DNA of 64,000 bases from Anastatus disparis (Eukaryota; Arthropoda; Insecta; Hymenoptera; Eupelmidae). The stretch spans positions 107,501 through 171,500 of the forward strand of contig JAFFSR010000246.1 of NCBI GenBank assembly GCA_017163975.1, written 5' to 3'. Each line of letters begins with the position of its first letter. Within the stretch, counting starts at the first letter, position 1. Of this stretch, positions 11,624 through 23,947 are shown piece by piece. Both the position numbers and the translations under genes were made by a program. Below the pieces are notes generated by a model. The model was not told where the DNA came from, ran no database searches, and worked only from the letters and a program-made list of their open reading frames with translations.

Positions 11624-13508
11624 GAATCCGAATTTGTAACTTACTTTTCGCGCTAGTGGTCGAGTAATTTGTTATAAACAAATTAATTGTTTAAATGGCT
11701 ATAGTTTATGAACTACAATAGATGCAGTAATTTTCTCTGCGAAAACTTGTTCTTTAATAAGAAAACAAAAAAAATCGTTTTTGTTGCATGTCGATTCGAT
11801 AATTAGAACCAGAGATATGGCAAATATATTGCTAAAAAACATAGAGACGTAGCGCAAGCGCGGAACGCCCTGGTAAAAAACCTTATAACTCGACTACTAA
11901 TTAATATTTTTTGAAGTTCAACATGTGTTTAAAAAATGTCAGAGTCTCAGCTTTAATGATAAATTGTTATATATTGATTTTAAATGTTGATAAACAAGCT
12001 AGAACGATTTGAAGCAGAAAAAATTTTTCATTTTTCAGAATTTTGTTTGTTTATAACGAAATAATATAGGTTAGCGAACAAAATATTTCTATATTTTCGA
12101 TATAGAATGATAGGAAATTTCATCTAGTTTAAGAATCTGTTCGATTCTTTAAATTTAAGTAGGTAGAACCTGAGATATCGCAAATTTAACCCTTTTAGTC
12201 ACAAAAGCCACTATAGTCGCACCCTTTCTCATTTTCTTTTTTTTATTGTTTAATTAGAACTTTAATTTTAATCTTTATTCTTTTTGCATTTTCATATAAA
12301 TGAGTGTTCATTTTATAAGTATCATATGATATATTTTGAATATATGATTGTAAATGTATCTAAAAAATCAATGTATGATAGAAAATACATGTTTTTTCGA
12401 AAATGATTTGTGACTGAAAGGGTTAAGCTGTAGTGCCAACTCCTTGCACTACAACATATGTGTGCAATATAGCAATTGCTTTCCTTATTAAAAATTCTTT
12501 TATTATAAGGTAAGTAATCTTATTCTTTTCTAATAAAATTACTTTTGACTTTATTTTATATACTTTGTCATAACATTAATGATGTATAATACATGGGGAT
12601 GAAGTAGATTTAGGGTTTTAAATAATCATTGATTTTTCTACTACAATAGTAAACAATTTACTCAACTTATGGAGTATTTTTACATTTATTTTTTTTTTTG
12701 GGATTGCAAAAAGAACAATAATCTATTTTATTCCAAAAATTTGTTTAACTTTCCGATTTATTACTATTTTTAGCTGAATTCTTTTTTATTAAATTTTTAT
12801 TTAATTTCCTAATACAGAGTTAAAATTAATTTTATTACAAGAGAATGAAATTACTTACCTTATAATAAAAAATTTTTTTATAAGGAAAGCGATCGCCATA
12901 TTGCATACATATATGTCGTATTGCAAGGAGTTGGTGCTACAGCTTAAATTTGCGATATCTCAGGTTCTACTTACTTGAATTTAAAAAATCGGACAGATTC
13001 TTAAACTAGATGAAATTTCCTATCATTCTATATCGAAAACATAGAAATATTTTATTCGCTAACCTATATTATTTCGTTATAAACAAACAAAATTCTGAAA
13101 AATGGAAAATTTTTTCTGCTTCAAATAGTTCTAGCTTGTTTATCAACATTTAAAAGTAATATATAACAATTTATCATTAAAGCTGAGACTCTGACATTTT
13201 TAAACACATGTTGAACTTCAAAAAATATTAATTAGTAGTCGAGTTATAAGGTTTTTTTCCAGGGCGTTCCGCGCTTGCGCTACGTCTCTATGTTTTTTAG
13301 CAATATATTTGCCATATCTCTGGTTCTAATTATCGAATCGACATGCAACAAAAACGATTTTTTTTGTTTTCTTATTAAAGAACAAGTTTTCGCAGAGAAA
13401 ATTACTGCATCTATTGTAGTTCATAAACTATAGCCATTTAAACAATTAATTTGTTTATAACAAATTACTCGACCACTTGCGCGAAAAGCGAGTTGCAAAT
13501 TCGGATTC
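11624..13508. mobile_element. 1.9 kb palindromic (fold-back) element
   Basis: The left arm from 11624 (GAATCCGAATTTG) and the right arm ending at 13508 (CAAATTCGGATTC) are reverse complements for about 650 bp once a 237 bp insertion in the left arm is removed. Landmarks are GTAGCGCAAGCGCGGAACGC near 11850 and GCGTTCCGCGCTTGCGCTAC near 13264. The centre, about 12530-12850, is an AT-rich loop without genes. No transposase is present. Confidence 0.8.
12190..12422. mobile_element. TTAA-flanked MITE inside one palindrome arm
   Basis: The 233 bp begin CCCTTTTAGTCACAAA and end TTTGTGACTGAAAGGG, flanked by TTAA at 12186-12189 and 12423-12426. The opposite arm of the enclosing palindrome has only one TTAA at the matching place (near 12945), so it serves as the empty site. 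The terminal CCC and the TTAA duplication fit a piggyBac-like non-autonomous element. Confidence 0.9.
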
Positions 13509-13956
13509 ACCGAAAAAAATGAATATTTCGAAAATTTATAAATATTTTTATCTGAAAAAGTTTGTACTTATTTTAGATACTAAAAGATGTATTTTCACCG
13601 AGTTTCATCAAAATTGAATCATTTTTGTAAGAATAAAAAATCAAAAACAAAAAAATTGATTTTTCTCATTTATCTCGAAAATTTTGAGGTTATGTTAAAA
13701 AATGACCTGAATGAAAATTGTTTATTTTTGTATGATCTACAACTTTTGTATTGAATATTTTTTCTTCTGACGTCAACTTTAGCCGGAAATTGCAAATAAT
13801 CAATTTTTCCCCTCTTCCCTCCCCCCCCAAATCTATTAGACCACTCCCCCCCTAGTACACGAATTTTTTTTTCGTTTATCACCACCTCCTTCACCAATTC
13901 CCATGGTACAGTTTGGATATATTTTTTTATGTCTCTAAATGCTAATTTGCCTGGAC
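13509..13956 (-). repeat. Right long terminal inverted repeat
   Basis: Inverted partner of 6083-6545. It ends GCTAATTTGCCTGGAC followed by TA. Confidence 0.75.
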
Positions 13957-14939
13957 TAACAGTTACTTTAGTTATTTCTAGTCAGTTTGATATGACTGAT
14001 CTAAAAACATCTTATATGGCTGATTCCATTCAGATTCATGCAGGCCGTCACTTATCGAATTTTTTTTTTCTTTTAAGTAATAAAAATACCTTCTATTGTG
14101 TATATAAAGATAAAATTTACCTCGTAGAACGTTCAAAATTTTTTTTTTTTTTTTAGTACAGCAATTTTAGTGTTAGATGAAACGAAAATTCAAAAATTGA
14201 AAATGAACCTCTACTTTTAAATGACTATAGCTCCGTCAATTTTTAACCTTTTTGGGCGTTCTTTTAACAAAAATGTGCGGAATTCCTTTTAAATTTGAAA
14301 TAGTTTTAAATGCAATCTCGATTTTTAAAATACAATTTGATTTTACTGAGTTATTTACAAAATACCGAAAAAAGCGATTTTTTTCAAACACGATTTTCTC
14401 AAAGACTCTATATTCTTTTTTTTTGAAATTTTTATATGATTTTAAACATAAAAAATACTAACTTTTAGGGTAGGTAAGAATATGCGATTTTGCCTTATTT
14501 TTTTTAACAGATTTTTAAACGTTTTTTTTATATTTTCGATTTTAAAACATTGATATCATGACGCATCGTACTATTTTTCCAACTTTACATGTTCTTACAA
14601 CTATTTTTATGCTTTATTTTATTAATATATCAAAAATATCAACAATAATCTTTAAAATAAACCCCGGATTGAATATTTTGATCGATTAGAACCAAAGTTA
14701 TGACGATTTAAAGTTAGAAAAAAAAATGCTGAAACTTTAAATAAATATATTTACTTTGAATTTTGAATTTTGAATTTTTAATTTGAATTTTGAATTTTGA
14801 AAAGATGAATTTCTTAAATACTAAAATATATTATTTGGTCATTTTCAATGAACAAATAATATTCGATACAATTAAGAAATGAACACTAATGAATTGAGAT
14901 CTAATGTAAATAAAAAAATCCGAATTTGAATAAAACCTT

Positions 14940-17900
14940 TCAACTTACTTCTTGCCACTCATGTCTCGAAGTTTTGGCAGTGTAGATTTGGTTTTGTTCA
15001 CCTTTCCAACAGTGAATCTTTTGAAAACCTTTAATTTCTTTTGTATTTCCTAACCATTCCATTTTTTTTGTTTGTCGAAAAACTCCTAGCTCATCCTTGC
15101 GGATAACAAGAATGTCAATCGACAGAGTATATTTTGACACGTGAGAGGCGAAATTTTCAGCGTTTCTAATAAAATCTGCACTCTTCTTGGACAGATTATG
15201 CATGGTAGCATAATGTTTAACTAAATCACCAATACCGTCACAAACGCCTTTACCATGACCTGTTGCAGAAAAAAGCCATTTTCTTTTTACTTTTGAGTTT
15301 TGAAGCTCATAGAATTGATATCTATTTTTAAAATGACTGGTAGCTCCATCGGAAATGGTTATGATTTCATCAAGATCTTGCGCAATATGTTTTTTAACCG
15401 ACTTCAAAAAGGAGAAGGTTCTCAATTCGACTGTTTTTTTTGTTTTTTTTTTGTTTTTATGTCTGTTACCTCATAACTCCGCCATTTCTTAACTGATTCG
15501 AAAAAACTTTTTCTTATCTGATAGAGAATGTCTGCAGGAAGGTCCCATACGTGTCCTATAATTATTGGGCCAATATTCGGTTTGTATGACCCAATTATCA
15601 AATTAAGAAAACTGGGAGTTTTGTTTTCTCTCTCTCTCTCTCTCTCCCTCTCTTACCTAAGCTTCAATATGTATACATGCACACACAACGACACTGTGCC
15701 GTTGGGCCTTCTCTCTTTCCTCCTATACATTGCTTGGTATAATGTACTAATGCATGCGTTATGAATTGATAATGGAATTTAGGCATAATTAGTGGGTCTA
15801 CCTATATTTGCGCTTTTAGTAGAGGGATACACTAAAAAATTTTTTAACAAAAAACAAAACCAATTTCAAAAAAATGCACTAAACAGTTACAAAAAAAAAT
15901 TTTTTTAACAAAAAACAAAATCGAATTAAAAAAAAATGCACTAAAAAGTTACAAATAATTTATAATCATTAATAATTATACGCATAGTACGCATCTAACT
16001 CAACACATGTGTTGCAAACATATTATAGATTATCTAATTATTTGTAAACAGCACAAACAAATTATATTATTGTTTAATTCACGTAAAAATATTATTGAAG
16101 TCGGTGTCAAATTCTACATCTGTGCAGAACGATTCAACAACTTGGCGCTGACTTCGAAAATATTTTTTCGTGAATTAAACAATAATATAATTTGTTTGTG
16201 CTGTTTACAAATAATTAGATAATCTATGATATGTTTGCAACACATGTGTTGAGTTAGATGCGTACTATGCGTATAATTATTAAAGATTATAAATTATTTG
16301 TAACTTTTTAGTGCATTTTTTTGAAGTCGGTTTTGTTTTTTGTTAAAAAAATTTTTTTGTTCTAAGTTGTCGATACTTAAATTTATAGCCATTAGGGCAT
16401 GAGACAAATCATGTTTAATATCGTCAGAGATGGTGACATAACTGACTGTTTTATCATTTCCAAAATAGCATACTGACGTAAATATTGATATTTGGTTTTT
16501 ACTGCAATGATAGCTTCGAATTTCATTTTGGAGCAGAACTGTCCAATTTTCTGCAAAATCGACATGAATAACTAATTGGAAGTTATATTCTTCGCTGAAA
16601 GTTTAACCTCTTTAATTGCTATACGTTGAATTTCTTTGACCCATTTATGAGCACTTACAGTGAGAGCGCGCTCTCTTAACTCTATTAAGAAATTTTCATT
16701 TGTGCTAGTTTTATTCAGTAAATTTGAATTTTTCCCAAACACCATAAATTATTTCTTCATATAAATCTCCTTCTGTCAAAGAAATTACTTGTAAATCAAT
16801 AGAATCTCCAATGGGACATTCTTTACATTCTCTTAGTACACATTTCATATCATCTTTTGAACAAAAAAGTGAAGAACATATTTTCAATTCCAAATCTGCA
16901 ACGTCTTGTTTATTCTCTTTTTTATAATTATTCAAAGCATCTAACATAAGTTTAAGATTCTCACAGTGAACGCAAAGACACGAATCGGTGAGTAGATGTG
17001 ATATAACCCACTTTGGTCTTAAAGCGTAGAATGTTGATTTACCAATTTTTGTTTTCATTTCAGGATTTTCATCTTTAAATAATTGATATATTTCTTTTAT
17101 ACTTCGCGTAAGAAAGCGTTTGACTTTTTTAGTTTTTATACCATTTTCTTTGATGGATACTCTGTCGCTTTTATTTGCACTTTGACGAGAACAATTAAAA
17201 TCATCGTTCAGATAATAATCCTTTACTTTCATTACAATTTCACTATCCAAAGAATGGCCACAATAGTTCTCAGACTGCTTGTAAATTTTTTTATTATTTA
17301 CCAATGATCGTGCTTGATCAATCATATAAATAGTTACATTTGGTAAAACTGATAATAAATAATCTTTGGAAATATCACTTGGTATAATACTCAACAATCG
17401 CACTTTCTCAAGAAAATTTGAACAATTATCTAATGCAATTTTATTATTCTCAATCCATTTATCATTTGTTTTACATTCATTATTTTCATTCAATGCGGGC
17501 AAATCCGTTATATCGTAGACTTTCATAATTTTACTTGCTATTTGTGAATAAAATGCATCGTTCATTTGTTTTCTTTTTCGGAGAGCATAAGATTCTCGAA
17601 TCTTGATATTGATACTTTGAGGCATTTCAATTGGTGAAATGTTTAATTTCAAATTACTTGAAGTCTCGTTGAGCTGTTATAACACAGCCTAGCTATGAAT
17701 AAAATCTTCCAAAGATTGTTGACTGCTTGAAGTCGATGAAATAGGCGCATTTTTCACTTTATCTAATAATATTTTGTAACACGAAGGGCATACTTCATCT
17801 TCTCTAGAGAAAGAAGTATTTGGATACAAGCGCTTCAAAGACTCCGTTAGATGACCTAATTCTCTAAGCGGACTTTTGGAGCAATCATAAACAACTTTTT

Positions 17901-17970
17901 TGTGCCTTTCTTTTAAATCCTTGCACTTTATTTTAACAATCAGTGATGCCATCATTGATATTCTGTTCAA
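14940..17970 (-). pseudogene. DDE-type transposase of family B, copy 1, broken
   Basis: Minus-strand segments 17970-17689, 17652-16711, about 16700-16340 and 15425-14940 together match the frames of copy 2. The N-terminal part has a Cys pair (VCPSCYKILL). The middle has a basic region, the phrase FYALRPKWVISH and cysteine groups (SCLCVHCENLK; CVLRECKECP) that look zinc-binding. The acidic catalytic candidates are an Asp in the VDFAENW stretch (16563-16540 region; shown in frame in copy 2) and an Asp in ITISDGATSHFKNR; a Glu candidate is in FIRNAENF. I know this family as abundant in insect genomes but cannot name its superfamily. It is interrupted by a ~960 bp insertion at 15396-16358 and by frameshifts, so it is not functional. 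Confidence 0.7.
15396..16358. mobile_element. Insertion with AACCGACTTC ends, containing palindrome and (TC)n
   Basis: Absent from the same place in copy 2 (near 45309). The left end is AACCGACTTCAAAAAGGAG and the right part has TTGAAGTCGGTTTT at 16320-16334. This end sequence is one I know as widespread in insect genomes. Inside are a (TC)n microsatellite at 15629-15653 and a strong palindrome centred near 16125 (arms about 15930-16100 and 16150-16320), including GCACAAACAAATTATATTA and its complement. No gene. Confidence 0.75.
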
Positions 17971-18139
17971 TGACAGATCGACAAAAATAATTTTTCTGAA
18001 ATATCTTTATTTTCTATCTTCCTTTTCTTATATTTTTGAACGCGTCAAGTCGTTGATGAAAATGCAAAGAACGAATCATTGCCACCTAGTGGTGATATGC
18101 ACCTACAAAATAAATTCAAATTCTAGGCGCGAAATTTGA

Positions 18140-18324
18140 ACTAGTAAAAAAAATATATTCTCGAACAAAAAAAATTTTTATTATAATAATGTACCATAAA
18201 AAGAGGATAAATGGTTATGTATTCTTTCATCAAAATAACTTTTTTTTTTAAATTAAAAAATTTATATCTTCAGATTTTAATCTTTAACGAAAATTGCGTT
18301 TCCTCAATGTAAATATCATATTTA
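18140..18324. other. Noncoding 5' part of family B copy 1
   Basis: AT-rich sequence shared with copy 2 (47040-47232); upstream of the transposase start and probably the untranslated or subterminal part of the transposon. Confidence 0.5.
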
Positions 18325-18763
18325 CACGGAAAAACTAACACACCTGTATTTGTAATGTCATGTATCATCATGAACGTGTAAAAAAATACATCGCTGAGCG
18401 TTGTGCTCTTCACAGCGTTTGGCGATGTATGTCATTTCGATGCGATATGTTTGTCATTTATCGTACTATGTATTGCTGCTATCCATAAAACATTTGACAG
18501 TTATAGGTTATGCATATGCATTTATACTAATAAAATATGAAGCGAATATTCAAAATTTCATTCTTTCAATTTTCATACACAGGAAAATTTAATTTTTCTG
18601 CACAAAGAATCCCTTGCGTTATTCAATCTGTATTTTTAACAAAACAGCCAACATATTTATAATATCAGGTAAGTTGGTAAGAAAAATCATTGCTATTATG
18701 GTGTCGTTCACTGCTAAAACCTGTGACGAACACTACATATAGCAGTTTGTCAGTCTTTCCGTG
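18325..18763. mobile_element. TA-flanked TIR element (CACGGAAAAACTAACA)
   Basis: The 439 bp start CACGGAAAAACTAACA and end TGTCAGTCTTTCCGTG, with TA on both sides (18323-18324 and 18764-18765). Copy 2 shows the uninterrupted target CATATTTATTTAAAG near 47226-47240, directly confirming the insertion and the TA duplication. It contains no transposase. The end motif CACGGA(A/G)AAA is shared with elements at 52999 and 53136. Confidence 0.9.
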
Positions 18764-19004
18764 TATTTAAAGTTTCAGCATTTTTTTTTAACTTTAAATC
18801 GTCATAACTTTGGTTCTAATTGATCAAAATATTCGATCCGGGGTTTATTTTAAACATAATTGTTAATATTTTTGATATATTAATAAATAAAAGCATAAAA
18901 ATAGTTGTAAGAACACGTAAAATTGATAAAATAGTACGATGCGCCATGATATCAATGATTTAAAATCGAAAATATAAAAAAAACGTTTAAAAATCTGTTA
19001 AAAA

Positions 19005-20640
19005 CGCTGCCAAGTGCTTTGGCGGAATGCTTTCTCATAGAGTTCTTTGAGTTTCATTAATTTTTTTATATTTATTTAAATGTGATTTTAATATTAAAAA
19101 ATTGTCTAACATTAATATTTACTCATATTGTACTTTATAAATTTCGAACATATATGCTAGCTGTTTGCTTTTTCAACATTTATAATTTATTTTAAATCAT
19201 CAAGTAATACAAAAAAATTTGTTCTATTGAAAAAATGATATAATGTAGTAATAAAAAGAATGATGACAACAAAATTTCTAATCTTTATAAAATGCAATCA
19301 TATTTATATATAAATACAGTTCATGTTTATGGCTCTCTAAAAAAAACTACTCTATGAATACCAATTTTCAATAGCTTCCCGTCTAGTTATACAAAAACAT
19401 AGATGGTATACAAAATTTGAAGCAAATCCATCGAGTAATTTTCGAGATCTAACTGGTTAAATAAATAACATTTTCTTTTCAAAATTTCTTTTTCAAAATT
19501 TTAAAAATGCTCTAAAATTAAAACTACACTATGAAAATCCATTTTTGAAAATTTCCCTTCTTTTGACAGTCGCAAATAATTTCCCTGCAATTTTTAGAAC
19601 AAATCTATCGAGTACTTTACGTAGAATAAAAAAAAATAAGAAAAGAAGAATCGAAATTTTTTTTTTAATCTTTAAAATTCTCTAAAATTGCAACCACGCT
19701 AAGAAAATTAGTTTTCAAAAGCTTATTTTTTTCAGACAATAGCGAATTAATTGTATACAAATTTTGGAGAAAATTTATAGTATGGTTTACGCAAAATAGA
19801 AAATAAATGAAAAATAAAAATTTTTTTAAAAATTTTCAAAGTGCTCTAAAATTAAAACTGCGCTGAGAAAATTAATTTCCTAAAGCTTGTTTTCTTCAGA
19901 CAGTAGCGAATAAATTGCATACAAATTTTGGAGCAAATCTATCAAATGGTTTTCGTAAAATAGAAAAAAATTAAAAATAAAAATTTTAAAAAAAATTTTT
20001 AAAATGCTCTAAAATTAAAAGTGCGCTAAGAAAATTAGTTTACAAAATTTTTTATACTTTTGGCAGTCGAAATTAAGTTCCATACAAATTTTCGAACAAA
20101 TTCTTCGAGTAGTTTACGTAAAATACAAAAAAAATGAAAAATCGAAATTTTTTAAAAATTCTTAAAATGATTCTAAAAAAAAAACTACGCTAAGAAAACC
20201 AATTCTCAATAGCTTCCGCACCAGTTCATCAAAAAATTGAATTGTATGGAAAATTTGAAGTAAATCCATCGAGTAGTTTTTAAGATTTTATTGGCTTAAT
20301 AAATAGAAACATTTTTTTTTTAAATTTCAAAATGCTCTAAAATTAAAACTAAGCTAAGAAAATCAGTTTTTAACAATTTATTTTATCCGGGCAATCACAA
20401 ATAAATTCCATGCAAATTTTGAAGCAAATTCATCGAGTAGTAAACAAAAAAAAAACCAAAAAACGAAAAATCGAATTTTTTTTTTTTTTTTTTTTTAACT
20501 TTAAAATGAAAACTACGCTAGAAGAACCAATTATCAATAGCTTCCCAGCAAGTTAGTCACAAAACTAAATTTCATGCAAAATTAGAAGCAAATCCATCGA
20601 GTAGTTCTCGAAATACAGTTTACTAACTGAATTCATACAT

Positions 20641-20687
<47 letters not shown>

Positions 20688-20804
20688 TACAGACATTTTC
20701 TGGAAACCACTTTTTTCGACTCACCGAGTTCAAATATGTATAAATTAATGAAAAAATAGAAAAAAATTTTTTTTATCGATACAATGCTTTCTCTATGAGA
20801 AAGC
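19005..20804. mobile_element. Helentron-like non-autonomous element, copy 1
   Basis: Absent from the matching place in copy 2 (near 47465). One end has two adjacent hairpins (GCCAAGTGCTTTGGC and the GCTTTCTCATAGAG region); the other ends with the hairpin TGCTTTCTCTATGAGAAAGCA. The body holds about ten degenerate tandem units of roughly 150-170 bp with the phrases GCTCTAAAATTAAAACT and AAATCTATCGAGTAGTTTAC, then a (CA)n/(CATA)n microsatellite. Terminal hairpins plus central tandem repeats plus a microsatellite resemble DINE-1/HINE elements; that assignment is inference. No gene. Confidence 0.65.
20641..20694. repeat. (CA)n microsatellite with (CATA) tail
   Basis: About 21 CA units, then CATACATACAGACA. 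It is part of the Helentron-like element; the shorter homologue is at about 25779-25816. Confidence 0.95.
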
Positions 20805-21444
20805 AAAAAAAGTAAGGCAAATCGCATATTCTCACCTACCCTAAACGTTAGTATTTTTTATGTATAAAATCATATGAAAATTAAAAAAAAAATATATAGT
20901 TTTTGAGAAAATTGTGTTTGAAAAAAATCGCTTTTTTTCGGTTTTTCGTAAATAACTCAGTAAGATCAAACTGTATTACAAAAAGTGAGATTGCATTTAA
21001 AACGAGACAGAATTCCGCACATTTCAGTTAAAAGAACGCCCAAAAAGGTTGAAAATTGACGGAGATATAGTCATTTAAAAGTAGAGGTTCATTTTCAATT
21101 ATTGAATTTTCGTTTTTACATCCAACACTAAAATTGCTGTAGTAAGGAAAATAAATTTTTTTGAGCGTTCTACGAGGTAAATTTTATCTTTATCTACATA
21201 ATAGAAGGTATTTTTATTACTTAGAAGAAAAAAAAATTCGATCAGTGACGGCCTGCATGAATTTGAATGGAATCAGCCATATCTAAATGTGGCCACTAAT
21301 CTAAATCTATTCACATTATTTACTGGTTCTTTTGTGATACTTTTCGCTGGTTAGCGTATTTTTATTGTATGTCTTTTTGTAATGCACAGAATTTATATTT
21401 TTGTTTTCGACTAGTCTTTGATTTTTATCTATTTGTTAGTATAT

Positions 21445-21881
21445 GTACACTTGGCGGAAAGGATATTTTTCCAAATGTGTACCTCAAATGGCAGCGCTGC
21501 ATATTTTACCACAACATAAGAAAACTTCAAATTATGCATTGAGTTCTGCATCACGATTATTTTGTTTTTTTTATAGGTTATTCATGCAAAATTCAAATGA
21601 TAACAACTTAAATTTTATTGCTTATGTAATTTAAATTCACAATATTAGATTCTATATGATTATTGAAGAAAGAAATAAAAATTTTATTTAATAAAATTAT
21701 AATTCGGATTATGAAAAAACAAAGTAATATTGTTTGTTTACTAAAATCATGTCATTAAGTAATAAGTAACGATGATGCGAAAGTTACTCTATAATTTGAA
21801 ATTGTCTTTGCCTGTGGTAAAATATGCGATGTTGCCATTCGAGGTACACATTCGGAAAAATATCCTTTCCACCAAGTGTAC
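21445..21881. mobile_element. Short TIR element (GTACACTTGG ends)
   Basis: The left end GTACACTTGGCGGAAAGGAT and the right end ATCCTTTCCACCAAGTGTAC are complementary, and the repeat extends through GAGGTACACATT and GTGGTAAAATATGC. The flanks read AT on both sides, so a 2 bp duplication is possible. The open frame inside is not a gene. Confidence 0.75.
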
Positions 21882-21994
21882 ATTACTATCACTCCTCTAA
21901 TCAGAAACTGTGTTGGCTCACCAACTCCTCCTCAAAGAGGGTGGAGGGCTTAATATGTCTCAAGCTTAAGTCGACTCATAATCGATGAGTGAAG

Positions 21995-22624
21995 TCATAA
22001 TCGATTATGAATAAGTGTTTGCACTCTGCCCCCATCGCATAAAATATGCCTCAGTTTATGGTATTGAGGCGTGTCATTATGCTTCATGAATCTAACACGT
22101 TCCATAAAGTACGTAATGAATTCAGGTACTTCTCTCTGCCTTCAAAGCAGTTTGTCTAGAACTCTTTATAGTTATTAAAAGCTTCAAGTTTGTCTAGGTG
22201 TTGCCAGGAAAGCACGCCACCGAGGCAGGTTATAAAAATGTATAACAGACTTTCAATATCACCTCTAGAAGAGGATACGTGGACATGGCGGTCTACACTA
22301 GAAAAAATGAATCTCTCTTTATTGTCAGTGGTAGGTTCAACTTGTTCCCAAATTTAGGGTATATACCAAGCCTAAACCTCTTAAATAAATTAGGCGGTTG
22401 GATTTACTGTCCATGATAATCTTACTGGGCCTGATATCTGTATGGACGAGTCCCTTGTTGTGTACATACTCCATATTGCATAATGTTTGCTTAACCAACT
22501 GACAAGTGCCTGCTGTACCTATGCTTTCGTTATTTAATATTTTATTTGAATTCTCACTTAGTTGCTCATATATAACGAACTTGTATTGACTTTTCTTAAA
22601 TTGGTATGATCCAGTACCTATCAA
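21995..22624 (-). pseudogene. VRK-like protein kinase pseudogene fragment
   Basis: Minus strand 22624-22340 encodes a kinase N- to C-lobe segment with IGTGSYQFKK, a hydrophobic VIYEQL strand, MEYVHNKGLVHTDIRPSKI (catalytic-loop HxD with Asp kept but the downstream Asn replaced by Lys or Ile) and a degraded DFG (RGLGLVY). After a frameshift near 22330, the reading SSVDRHVHVSSSRGDIESL (about 22300-22240) matches the VRK family's region after the activation segment, followed by a Trp-containing C-lobe piece and, after another shift, PEFITYFMERVRFMK to a stop at 21995. The order and motifs fit the vaccinia-related kinase family. The glycine loop start is missing upstream. It is a decayed host-gene or transferred-gene copy; the source is unknown. 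Confidence 0.65.
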
Positions 22625-22740
22625 TACAAGTAACCCTGTATATAGAACTCCTTTGTCTTTAATACACTTTACATTTTACGGTTACTGGTCGCTGATTGTG
22701 AGTCATTGACTTGTGGTTGATCATCCGGGGTTTCGTTCCC

Positions 22741-23246
22741 ACATAGCACTAATAAATTGTTTTTATAAGGTTTCTAGAAGATTTTTAAGGAATTTTTTAG
22801 AACTTTTAAAAACATTTTTATGAATGCTTTAAAAATGATTTAATGTCTAACTACAATACTAAAATCATTGTTTGAAAATATTTTTACAAGATTCTTTCTA
22901 ATATTTCCAAAAACCTTTTAATAACGAAATAATTTTTTGTACAAAGTTTTTGAATGTTATAAACATCTATTTTATCCGTTTATAAACATTGCAAAAACAT
23001 TTCTTTAAAATTTAAAAAAAAATCATCGTAAAAGCATTAGCTGGAAGCTTCTTAAAATGTTCTAACGTCCGCGCCAAAAATTATTGATTGGAAACATTTT
23101 TACCAGATTTTCTCTAAGATTTTCTAAAATGTTTTAAAAATGTTATAATAACATTTTGTCAAAAGTTTATGAATTTTCTAAACACCTTCATCCTTTTATA
23201 AACATCACAAAAACATTTCTTCGAAACTTTTAAAAAATCATCTTAA
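22741..23246. repeat. AT-rich repeat beginning CCCACATAGCA
   Basis: Starts with the same 11 bp end as the AAGCTT element at 600 and continues with repeated AAAACATTT/AAATGTTTT-type motifs. It continues beyond the TTAA MITE at 23247-23631 to about 23780 with the same texture. No right end found; no gene. Confidence 0.4.
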
Positions 23247-23631
23247 GAGCAGACCGGAGCAGATTCGATACCGACTAAAAATAAAAAATCCGTTGTTTAA
23301 TTTTCTCATACTATACGTAATAGAATGCATTAAAATTTTAAATAAATTCACGAATTTTATTTCTCTATTGCGCTTATCAAAAATAATAAAAAAAATTTAT
23401 TTAAATTAAAAATTTTGTACTACAGCTGTTTATTAAATTTTAAGTAATGTTACTTAGTTTTTGTTTAAAATATAGTGAATTTTATAAAAAAAAACATCTA
23501 TTACTCAATCATGTATGTATAAAAAATTGCGCTCGATAATAATTTCTTTTGAAAACAGTATAATTATTTTATTTATGATAAAATAAAATTTTCACTTCTC
23601 GGTTGGTAGTCAAAACTGCTCCGGCCCACTC
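23247..23631. mobile_element. TTAA-flanked MITE, family 2, copy 1
   Basis: The 385 bp run between TTAA 23243-23246 and 23632-23635. Left end GAGCAGACCGGAGCAG; right end CTGCTCCGGCCCACTC. It shares ends with 25963-26346 and 53522-54960. Non-coding. Confidence 0.85.
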
Positions 23632-23947
23632 TTAAAGACCTTGTTGAAAAGCTATTTGAAATGTCCCTATGTCCGCTTTTAATGTGCCTGAAATCATTGA
23701 TTGAAACCATTTTTACGAGGTTTTTTCTAGTATTTTAAAGAACGTTTTAAAAAGATTATTATAACGTTTCTTCAATTTTGTACAGAAATCCAAATATCTT
23801 GAAAACTAATGAATGAATTTATTTGATAATTTAAGGGTGTATTGGCTCTACAATCTTAGTCAAAAGTTAATGAACGTCAGAAAATTCATGTTTTATCGCT
23901 TTAACTAAATCATAATGTCGATAAAACCGTATATGTAACTAAAAAAA

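Larger units (their letters stand above)
6083..13956. mobile_element. 7.9 kb TIR element with TA duplication carrying the CXC/nuclease gene
   Basis: Long inverted repeats (6083-6545 and 13509-13956) bound this segment. The outer ends are GTCCAGG(G/C)AAATTAGCA and each is followed outward by TA (6081-6082 and 13957-13958), consistent with a TA target-site duplication. Inside are the broken CXC-domain gene, a fold-back at 7757-8145, a TTAA MITE (11166-11568) and a 1.9 kb palindromic element (11624-13508). That the gene belongs to this transposon rather than being captured or merely enclosed is inference. An alternative is two independent solo ends of the same repeat. Confidence 0.6.
14016..21280 (-). 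mobile_element. DDE transposon family B, copy 1 (with insertions)
   Basis: Ends are inverted: 14016 onward reads TATGGCTGATTCCATTCAG and the right end near 21280 is its complement. The inverted region extends into subterminal sequence (14040-14720 against about 20810-21260 plus 18770-18990). The transposase gene reads on the minus strand. Compared with copy 2 (44700-47914), this copy carries extra DNA at 15396-16358, 18325-18763 and 19005-20804, all later insertions. Exact termini and the duplication (possibly AT) are uncertain by a few bases. Confidence 0.75.

Noticed and set aside
18401..18592. 63-codon hydrophobic frame
   Set aside because: Lies entirely inside a TA-flanked non-autonomous element proven by the empty site.
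20633..20827. Open frame with a Val-Cys repeat
   Set aside because: It is the (CA)n microsatellite read in frame.
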